The notes beneath the pieces were generated by a model. The model saw only the letters and a program-made list of their open reading frames with translations. It did no database searches and had not been told where the DNA came from. Source: JBJXGC01 sp046154545 (GTDB lineage Bacteria; Chloroflexota; Dehalococcoidia; Tepidiformales; Tepidiformaceae). Taken from it: a DNA stretch of 23,020 nucleotides. Of this stretch, positions 7,735 through 14,040 are shown piece after piece. The DNA lies in assembly GCA_046154545.1 (NCBI GenBank), contig JBJXGC010000225.1, positions 1 through 23,020 of the forward strand, given 5' to 3'. Made by a program: the position numbers and the translations under genes. The number at the start of each line of letters is the position of its first letter. Position 1 is the stretch's first letter.

Positions 7735-8564
7735 CCCGTACTCGGGCACCGGTAATAGATGGACATTGTCACGCCGGCACCGGGGACGGCCTTCTGGGCC
7801 CGTGGGACACTGCCGCGCCGCTTGGCGCGTATTTGAGGCGAGCGGACGCCGCTGGCATCTCGAAGACGGTGATCATGGCCCCGTTTCACAGCGACTACGC
7901 TGTCGCAAATGCCGAGGTCGCCCGCATTGCCGCGCAGCACCAGGGCCGGCTCATCCCGTTTGCCTTCGTCCACGCCAAGCGGGACGCCGGCCGCATCGGG
8001 CAGATGGTGAGCCACGCCGTCCGCGAGTGGGGCTTCCGCGGGATTAAGGTGCACCGCAAGGATGCGCCGGCCACCCGCGAGGTATGCGAGGTCGCGCTCG
8101 AGTTTGGTTTGCCGGTGCTGTACGACCCCCTCGGGGAGATGTCCCTCGTCGAACTCATCGTCCCCGAGTACCCCGGAGTCAACTTCATCATCCCGCACTT
8201 CGGCAGCTTCGCCGACGATTGGCACGCCCACGCGCAACTCATCGACCAGATGGAGCGCTTCCCGAACCTCTACGCCGATACGTCTGGCGTGAAGCGCTTC
8301 GACTACCTGGTAGAGGCCGTCACACGATTGGGTCCGCGGCGCATCATCTTCGGGTCAGACGGCCCCTGGCTCCACCCGGGCCTGGAGCTGGCCAAGATCC
8401 ACCTGTTAGGGCTCCCGTCCGGATACCGTGAGCTGATCAGCGGGGGGAACATCGCCCGCCTGATTCGGCCTCGGCCGGGACCGGCGCTTCGTCGCCAGCG
8501 TTGGGTACTCCCGGGGTTGTCGCGGCGAGTGCGTAGCGGGGCGGTGGTCGCCCACGGGAGGTAA
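7731..8564 (+). CDS. Amidohydrolase, PF04909-type TIM-barrel metal hydrolase
   Basis: This 277-aa protein shows the amidohydrolase-2 signatures. They are VIDGHCH (metal ligands H12 and H14), GIKVHRK (around residues 104-110), IIPHFG (H156) and FGSDGPW (D210). Family members hydrolyse or decarboxylate small C-O, C-N or C-C substrates; the substrate here is unknown. GTG at 7731 is the start because it overlaps the protease stop (GTGA), giving translational coupling. The last 30 residues after SGGNIARLIRP are Arg-rich and look like an extension beyond the usual end. Pairing an amidohydrolase with a protease in one coupled unit is unusual. A similar C-terminal fragment survives after the next protease (10191-10280). 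Confidence 0.88.
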   Translation: MTRTRAPVIDGHCHAGTGDGLLGPWDTAAPLGAYLRRADAAGISKTVIMAPFHSDYAVANAEVARIAAQHQGRLIPFAFVHAKRDAGRIGQMVSHAVREWGFRGIKVHRKDAPATREVCEVALEFGLPVLYDPLGEMSLVELIVPEYPGVNFIIPHFGSFADDWHAHAQLIDQMERFPNLYADTSGVKRFDYLVEAVTRLGPRRIIFGSDGPWLHPGLELAKIHLLGLPSGYRELISGGNIARLIRPRPGPALRRQRWVLPGLSRRVRSGAVVAHGR

Positions 8565-8568
8565 GCAC

Positions 8569-10071
8569 ATGCGACCCGAACTCCAGGACGTTGAAGCCAC
8601 GGCCGGGATGGTGCCCGAGGCCGGCGGGAGTGGCCGGGAGCCGCGCACGGTACCGCGCCCGGGCCACTTTTACCGGATTCAGCACGGCCAGGGTGGCCTG
8701 CTTGCCACAGCGGCACGCGCCTACTCCGTGCCGCTGAAACCGAACCCCTTAGCGCTCGCGCGCACGATTAACGACCACCCGTACAACAGGAAGTTCTGGC
8801 GGAGCCCGCAGAACGCTTTCGAGCGCACCGCGTTCCCGCAGGGACTCATCTCGTTCAACCCGCGTTTCTCGCGGATGTTTAGCGACCAGGTCTCGACCCC
8901 GCCTCGCCAACTGGCTACCCGGGGCCACAGCTTCGCCGCGATCTACATCCCTCCGCGATCCGGCCTCATTCACCCGCTCCTGGGCCCTGCGGTAGTCGTC
9001 CCGCGGACGTTCCTCTCCGCGCCAACGGCCGAAACCGAAGCGGCGCGGCCAAATCCAATCAACCGCCGCGACTATCCTAAACTCGCTCGATTCGCCACCA
9101 ACCAACCAGTTGCGTCGCCGTCGCAGCGGCACCAGCCAGACTCGAGACGCCACGTCCGGCCATCGACCGGCATCCCCGGCCGCTGGATCTGCAGTTTGGT
9201 GGCCGTCTTCTACGACCCGTGGACGCAGCAAGCGCACCTGGTGATGGGAACCGGGGTCCGCGTGAGTGCCTCGCATGTGCTCACCGCCGCTCACGTGATC
9301 AGCAGCATCTTCGCCCGTTGGGACAACCAGCAGCAGCGCGTCCTCTCCTGGTCGGTCCTGCGCGCACGCGCCGCTATCGTGACGTTCGGTCGAGACGGAG
9401 TGCGGGCGCCCTTCGACCCGCTGTTTGTGTTATTTGACTCATCGACCTCCAACCTCCGTGTCGCGCCAGGGTTCGTCACGTCGATGGCGCCGCCCGTGGA
9501 CGACAGCTGTCTCAGGCAATGCGTCGGCGGCGGGCCACGATGCGTTGCGTGCGAGCCTTCGTTCGACCGCGCTCGGGACTTTGCGCTCCTCCGATTTGGT
9601 CGCGGGGACCGAGTAGGCGCGACTGCCGCCTTTCCCGGCGACCACTGGGGTAAGGATCCGTCTCAGGCGATCATTGATCCGGCCGTGACCCATCCGGACG
9701 AGTACGTGAAACTGCCGGACGAGTACCTGTCGACGATCGGGTATCCCTACGACAAGCCAGTCGAGCAATGGGAGAGCAGCGGCTATGGGATAAGGCGCGA
9801 CCGCGCATCTGGACTCCATCTAGTCGATGCGCAGTCGGGACATGGCGGCAGCGGCGGCCCTGTCTGGAAGGAGACCCGGCTGCGTGGGCCAGGCGGAGCG
9901 AGTGGCACGCGCCTCGACCTCACGGGCATTGTGCACGGAAACGGGAGGATCGGGCCGAGGGCCGACCTCCTCAGGCCGGGGACCGACCTCCCGGGCTTGC
10001 CCATCATGCTAACCCTCGCGCTCCACGATGTCTGGCCGACCGTCCGGCATTGGATCGAGGGTGATAGTTGA
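8569..10071 (+). CDS. Trypsin-fold serine protease with LysM-like N-terminal region
   Basis: This 500-aa protein has two parts. Residues about 30-150 contain RPGHFYRIQHGQGGLLATAA, reminiscent of a LysM-like opening, then NDHPYNRKFW, QGLISFNPRF and FAAIYIPPR; I know such segments from bacterial surface or binding proteins but cannot name the domain firmly. Residues about 205-490 are a chymotrypsin-fold protease with H242 (LTAAHV), D337 (ARDFALL) and S428 (SGHGGSGGPVW). There is no signal peptide and no Glu/Tyr tag. The region around 314-328 is Cys-rich (CLRQCVGGGPRCVAC), suggesting disulphides or a metal site between His and Asp. GGGAGG (8556-8561) lies 7 nt before the ATG, and the gap to the amidohydrolase is 4 nt. 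All catalytic residues are present, so it is likely active. Confidence 0.88.
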   Translation: MRPELQDVEATAGMVPEAGGSGREPRTVPRPGHFYRIQHGQGGLLATAARAYSVPLKPNPLALARTINDHPYNRKFWRSPQNAFERTAFPQGLISFNPRFSRMFSDQVSTPPRQLATRGHSFAAIYIPPRSGLIHPLLGPAVVVPRTFLSAPTAETEAARPNPINRRDYPKLARFATNQPVASPSQRHQPDSRRHVRPSTGIPGRWICSLVAVFYDPWTQQAHLVMGTGVRVSASHVLTAAHVISSIFARWDNQQQRVLSWSVLRARAAIVTFGRDGVRAPFDPLFVLFDSSTSNLRVAPGFVTSMAPPVDDSCLRQCVGGGPRCVACEPSFDRARDFALLRFGRGDRVGATAAFPGDHWGKDPSQAIIDPAVTHPDEYVKLPDEYLSTIGYPYDKPVEQWESSGYGIRRDRASGLHLVDAQSGHGGSGGPVWKETRLRGPGGASGTRLDLTGIVHGNGRIGPRADLLRPGTDLPGLPIMLTLALHDVWPTVRHWIEGDS

Positions 10072-10428
10072 GCGGCGTGTGCGGGACAATCCGGTTCACG
10101 CGGGCCACCGCATGGGGTCGCGCGGGCCGGCGCGCGCCACAAGCTTCGGCGGCCGCAAGTAGGCGCAACCACCTCCGGATGCACCACTGCCTCAAACTGA
10201 CGAAGATCAAGCTCCTCGGTCTCGCTCCAGACGATATGGCCGTGGTGACCGGTGGCAACATCTTGCGACTGATAGGAAGAGCACCACGACTCGGCGGGCC
10301 TCGGCCAGCAAGTTCTGTGCTCGGACCGCCGACCATCGAAGACGGCTAGGGGTCCGGCCGAAAAGGGGGTAGTCTCGGAGCATCCGCTTAGGTGATACTG
10401 CAGATGATCAGATAAGCGGGGTGGCGCA
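10072..10428. other. Gap between protease gene and transposase remnants
   Basis: Apart from the amidohydrolase remnant, I see no gene here. CCGCTTA (10384-10390) and TAAGCGG (10413-10419) form an inverted repeat just before the IS1182-type start. It could be a terminator for the cluster or part of the element's end. Confidence 0.4.
10191..10280 (+). pseudogene. C-terminal remnant of a second amidohydrolase
   Basis: A short open frame that can start at TTG 10068, overlapping the protease stop, encodes LKLTKIKLLGL and then VVTGGNILRLIGR. This aligns with ELAKIHLLGL and LISGGNIARLIR near the end of the amidohydrolase at 7731 (its residues about 218-247). The metal-binding part is absent, so it cannot be an enzyme. 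It is diverged at the DNA level, so it is an old paralogue and not a recent copy. The 5' part of the frame (10068-10190) shows no homology I can see. Confidence 0.65.
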
Positions 10429-10570
10429 ATGCTCGGGCGAAACGACCAGCGTGGGCTCTTCGAGGCGGACACGCAGTATCTGGAGACGGTGCCGAAGGAG
10501 AGTTTCTACGCGTTTCTGGCGCAGCGGCGGGGAACGCTTTTCCGGGACGAGGAGTTCGCTCACCTGTATG
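10429..10570 (+). pseudogene. IS1182-type transposase, N-terminal fragment
   Basis: The first 47 codons from ATG 10429 match the conserved N-terminus of IS1182-family transposases: QRGLFEADTQYLETVPKESF, then YAFLAQRRGTLFRDEEFAHLY. After LY, at about 10570, the frame reads through the antisense of the IS110 fragment, so homology ends there. The DDE catalytic domain is missing. It is a dead remnant, truncated at the junction with the IS110-type sequence. Confidence 0.7.
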
Positions 10571-11114
10571 CGGCCAGCGATCAGCGCCTGAAGAATCGCG
10601 CGCCCGCTGGTGCCGGTGATGTCGCTCACAACCGAAGCGATTTTGAGGTTGGCATCTTCCAGCGTCTTTTGGATGCGCTGGACGTGCTGGGCTCGCTCCC
10701 GTACGAGTTGCTTGCGCGTGCGCAGGAGGGTCCGCAGTTCCTGGACTGGTGCCGGGGAACAAAGCTCGGACGGATCAGGCCGTGCGCGAGTAAGTCGGCG
10801 ATCCAGGTCGCGTCGTTCACGTCCGTCTTGCGCCCAGGGACATTCTTGATGTGCATGGCGTTGGCGAGCACCAGGGTGAAGGCCTCCTCGAGGACATGCC
10901 ACGGCGGCTTCCAGTAGATCCCGGTCGCCTCCATGGCAACGTGGGTGACCTCCCGCTCCGCCAGCCAGTCAGCAAGGCCGAGCAGTGCCGTTGTTGTCGT
11001 CCCGAAGCTCGCGACTTCGTGGCGGACCACCGCTCCCTCGTGGACGCGGGCGCAGGCGACGACGCTGTCCTTGTGCACGTCCAGGCCAGCGCAGCGCGGA
11101 TATAAGACTTCCAT
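10571..11114 (-). pseudogene. IS110-family transposase, frameshifted and truncated
   Basis: Reading leftwards from ATG 11114, the DEDD (RuvC-like) domain of an IS110-family recombinase is visible: D12 in GLDVHKDS, E62 in MEATGIYW, and D98 and D101 in GRKTDVNDA. One base is lost near 10755 (after SFVP), and the match continues in another frame: APVQELRTLLRTRKQLVRER, then ASVVSDITGTSGRAILQALI. Homology stops at LIAG, at about 10571, so the C-terminal Ser-containing transposase domain is missing. The gene is inactive on two counts. The 96 bases upstream of the start are probably its non-coding end, now cut by the IS21 element. Confidence 0.8.
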
Positions 11115-11188
11115 CAGGCATTCTCCTCTTCCCGATCTACGACACCGGCGTAGGAGCCCAGCTCTGCGAAATCTAGCAAGCGCGCTCC

Positions 11189-11204
11189 GGGGTATCGCTA
11201 CCCC
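11189..11204. repeat. Hairpin GGGGTA-TCGC-TACCCC
   Basis: A perfect 6-bp stem with a 4-nt loop lies 7 bp outside the left IS21 end, in the stretch upstream of the IS110-type start. It may belong to the structured non-coding end of the IS110 element or to an older host repeat. Confidence 0.45.
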
Positions 11205-11205
11205 T

Positions 11206-11210
11206 GACGC
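11206..11210. repeat. Target site duplication GACGC, left copy
   Basis: The five bases GACGC directly precede the left IS21 end and recur directly after the right end at 13672-13676. Their length fits IS21-family insertions. Confidence 0.85.
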
Positions 11211-11261
11211 TGAGCGCGGCGCTCGCAAACTGATCCAGGCAACGCTCAGAAAGTGATCCAC
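11211..11261 (+). repeat. IS21 left terminal inverted repeat
   Basis: This end holds two head-to-tail copies of a roughly 20-bp unit (11219-11237 and 11238-11260). Each ends in GATCCA on the plus strand. The inner copy, GGCAACGCTCAGAAAGTGAT at 11238-11257, matches the right end except for one missing G. Confidence 0.85.
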
Positions 11262-11313
11262 CCGGTGGCCAGGCGCAGGATGAGGGCTGTGTAGCGGGCC
11301 AGCGGGAGAGGTG

Positions 11314-12763
11314 ATGCTCAAGTTGGACCAGGTGCACGTGATCCGGCACAAGGTGCTCGTCGAGGGACGGAGCCGGCGAGAGGTCGCGGAGGAGATGGGC
11401 GTCAGCCGTAACACGGTACGGCGCTACCTGGCGATCCCGGAGCCCAGGCGCGTGGAGCAGCAGGCACGGGGGCGGCCGGTGCTCGAACGGGTGCAGCAAC
11501 GGATGGACGAGCTGATCGCCGAGTGGCGCGGGCGGACGACGGCGAAGCAGCGGCTGACGGGCACGCGGCTGCAGCGGGAGCTGCGCAAGGAGGGCCACAC
11601 GGTGGGCGTAACGCTCGTGCGGGCCTACTTGCGGGAGCAGCGTCGGCGGATGGCGGAGGTCTACATCCCACTCGTCCACCGGCCCGGCGACGAAGCCCAG
11701 GTCGACTTCTTCGAAGTGGCCGTCGATATCGAGGGGGAGCGGCGCAAGGCGTGGCAGTTCCTGGTACGCCTGATGTACTCCGGTCGCGACTTCGCCTGGC
11801 TGTACGAACGGTGTGACCAGCTCGCCTTCCTCGACGGTCACGTGCGCGCCTTCGCCCACTTCGGGGCGGTGCCGCGGCGCATGGTCTACGACAACCTCGG
11901 CGCCGCCGTGGCGCGCGTCACCTTCCCCCGGCGCCAGCTCACGGAGCGCTTCCAGGCTCTCGCCAGCCACTACCTCTTCGAACCCTGCTTCGCCCGTCCC
12001 GGCGAAGGTCACGACAAGGGCAGCGTCGAGGGCCGTGGCCGCGTGATCCGCCTGCAACAGCTCACACCCATCCCTCGTGGCCGCTCGCTCGCCGAGCTTT
12101 CGACGGGGCTGCTCACCGCTCTCGATGGCGAGCAGGGCTGGCAGGAGCGCTTCGCCGAGGAGCAGGCCGTCCTGCGGCCGTTACCGGCGAGCCCCTTTGA
12201 AGCGCGCCGCGTGGTCCCGGTGCGCGTGTGACGGACCGCCACCGTGCAGCTCGAAGGTGCGGCCTACTCGGTGCCAAGCCGCTGGGCGGGGCTCCAGGCT
12301 ACCGCCTTCGTCGGTGTCGAAGACGTCTGCATCGTCTGTCGGGATGAGAGCGTCAGCCATCGCCGCCAGCGCTTCGGCAGCCGCTCCATCCGCTACCGCC
12401 ACTACCTGCCGGAACTGGCACGCAAGCCGCAGGCAGTACGCCCAGGTTGCGCCGGAGCTGGTGGCGGAGCTCGGTGAGCCCTTCGGGCGCCTGTGGACGT
12501 TGCTCGTGGAGACACATGGCGAGCTGGATGCGGCACGTACACTGGCAGGCGTCCTCGCTGCCGTCTGTGCCCACGGCGAGGAGACCGTGAAGCTGGCGGT
12601 CACCACGGCCCTTGCCACGCAGCGCACGGACCTGCTCGCCTTGACGGCGGTACTCAGCCAGCGCCCGGAGCGCAACCCGGTGCCCGCCTCGATCGCCGCC
12701 TACGAGGTCACTATCGCCTGCGCAGCCGACTACGACCACCTCCTCGTGGCCGCCCATGCCTGA
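11314..12763 (+). pseudogene. istA: IS21 transposase IstA, disrupted
   Basis: IstA is the DDE transposase of IS21 elements. From ATG 11314 (GGGAGAG upstream) the protein opens with a helix-turn-helix (SRREVAEEMGVSRNTVRRYL) and continues into the catalytic core: DEAQVDFFEV, VYDNLGAAV, then GHDKGSVEGRGRV with the final acidic residue. Two lesions follow. A TGA at 12229-12231 interrupts the frame after RRVVPVRV, yet homology continues directly with TATVQLEGAAYSVPS. Then an extra C in the run 12441-12443 shifts the frame, and the rest (VAPELVAELGEPFGRLW onward) is read in another frame to the stop at 12761-12763. That stop overlaps istB by 8 nt. The catalytic domain precedes the TGA, but the shortened product is unlikely to work normally. 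Confidence 0.85.
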
Positions 12764-13514
12764 GACCGCCCAGCACGCGCTCATCGAGCAGTACTGCCGG
12801 GAGCTGCGCATTCCCGCGCTGCGACGCGAGCACCCGGCGCTCGTGCGCCAGGCTCTCGCTGGCAGCTGGAGCTACCAGGACTTCCTCGCCCACCTGCTCG
12901 ACGTGGAGGTCACGGCCCGCCGCCAGGGAGCCGTTGCCCGCGCCCTGCGCGAGGCCCGCTTCCCCGAGGTGAAGACGCTCGACCAGCTCGACTGGGGCGC
13001 CCTCCAGGGCATCCAGCCCGCCCAGGTGGCCGAGCTCGCCAGCTGTTCCTACCTCGAGCGGGGCGACGACATCGTCATCGCCGGTCCGATCGGCACGGGC
13101 AAAACCCATCTCGCCGTCGCCCTCGGCGTCGAGGCCGCGCGCCGGCGCTACCGCGTCGCCTTCGTGCGCGCCGCCGACCTCGTCCGCAGCCTCCTCGAGG
13201 CCCGCGACGAACGCACGCTCACGCGGCTGCACCAGCGCTACGAGCGGGTCGCCCTCCTGGTCGTGGACGAGCTCGGCTTCGTGCCCTTCGACCGTGCCGG
13301 CGGCGAGCTCCTCTTCAACCTCCTCGCCGACCGTTACGAGCGGCGTTCCACCCTGGTCACCACCAACCTCGCCTTCAGCGAATGGGTGCAGGTCTTCGGT
13401 GACGAGAAGCTCACGACCGCCTTGCTCGACCGCCTCGGCCACCACGCCCATGTCCTTACCACGCGGGGCGAATCGTATCGCACGCGTCGGCGCAAAGCGG
13501 CGCCGACCGCCTGA
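12756..13514 (+). CDS. istB: IS21 helper ATPase IstB
   Basis: This 252-aa AAA+ ATPase assists IstA in choosing and capturing target DNA. It shows Walker A GPIGTGKTH, Walker B LLVVDELGF, and a sensor-like segment TLVTTNLAFSEWVQVFGD. Length and ends fit the family. The ATG at 12756 overlaps the end of istA, the usual arrangement for translational coupling. The frame is intact, in contrast to istA. Without a working IstA it has no evident use. Confidence 0.95.
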   Translation: MPETAQHALIEQYCRELRIPALRREHPALVRQALAGSWSYQDFLAHLLDVEVTARRQGAVARALREARFPEVKTLDQLDWGALQGIQPAQVAELASCSYLERGDDIVIAGPIGTGKTHLAVALGVEAARRRYRVAFVRAADLVRSLLEARDERTLTRLHQRYERVALLVVDELGFVPFDRAGGELLFNLLADRYERRSTLVTTNLAFSEWVQVFGDEKLTTALLDRLGHHAHVLTTRGESYRTRRRKAAPTA

Positions 13515-13619
13515 CGCGGTGGGACCGCAGCCCGTCTCCCGGACCGTCCTTCGCCACTCACTACCCGTGATGGCCTGGGGCCCTCGCAATTGTATAGACA
13601 GTTATCCGGTGAGATCCAA

Positions 13620-13671
13620 GTGGATCACTTTCTGAGCGTTGCCCTGGATCACTTTCCGAACGTTGTTGACA
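13620..13671 (-). repeat. IS21 right terminal inverted repeat
   Basis: Two tandem units, beginning at 13621 and 13645, each start TGGATCACTTTC. The block is the inverse of 11211-11261 with a 1-nt gap, and terminates in TGACA. Confidence 0.85.
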
Positions 13672-13676
13672 GACGC
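13672..13676. repeat. Target site duplication GACGC, right copy
   Basis: This is the matching copy of the GACGC at 11206-11210, immediately outside the right IS21 end. Confidence 0.85.
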
Positions 13677-13957
13677 AAGATGGGGTGCTCACCGGGCTCC
13701 GGGTCAAACTTAGCCACGGGCTTCGCGCACCAAGGAAACACCGACCTCGATGCCGGCGTCGCGTCCAAAGCCTACCAACGTTTCATCCGATGGGTCGGGC
13801 ACGAGCCCGGTGCTGAAACTTAGCAGTAACCCCTTGGACGGCGTCAGCGCCGCGACCCCGCTGACGCGCCCGCTGGTAGCGCACGCGATGGGTGGCTCCT
13901 GGCCCATGTTCATCGACCGACGAGAGCCCCGCGCCAAGCATCCCAGTGCCGACGGCA
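13677..13957. other. Non-coding stretch right of IS21
   Basis: I see no convincing gene. In the uninterrupted ancestor this sequence joined 11210 directly. Its first part may therefore be the rest of the non-coding end of the IS110-type element. Confidence 0.35.
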
Positions 13958-14025
13958 GGAAAGGGGAGGGCGCGGCCCTCCCCTTTCCGCTCCTGCGATG
14001 GTCCTGCGCGCCCGGGCGCGCAGGA
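13958..14025 (-). terminator. Two strong hairpins after the large secreted-protein gene
   Basis: A perfect 14-bp stem with a 3-nt loop (13958-13971 and 13975-13988) and a perfect 24-bp palindrome (14002-14025, centred on CCCGGG) lie 16-83 nt beyond the stop of the minus-strand gene. There is no T-run. Their strength and position suggest termination or 3'-end protection. Confidence 0.6.
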
Positions 14026-14040
14026 AGGACATGGGGCCCC

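Larger units (their letters stand above)
11211..13671 (+). mobile_element. IS21-family insertion sequence, complete, 2461 bp
   Basis: The element runs from TG at 11211 to CA at 13671. It has long multi-repeat inverted ends, istA (broken) followed by overlapping istB (intact), and a GACGC duplication outside. The size fits IS21 relatives. Because istA is dead, the copy cannot move unless transposase is supplied by another copy. Confidence 0.9.

Noticed and set aside
10429..10917. Continuous 162-aa plus-strand frame as one gene
   Set aside because: Only the first 47 codons are transposase-like; the remainder is the antisense of the IS110-type gene.
12229..12231. TGA within istA as recoded selenocysteine
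   Set aside because: IS21 transposases have no selenocysteine, a separate frameshift follows, and no recoding element is evident. A simple nonsense mutation is more likely.
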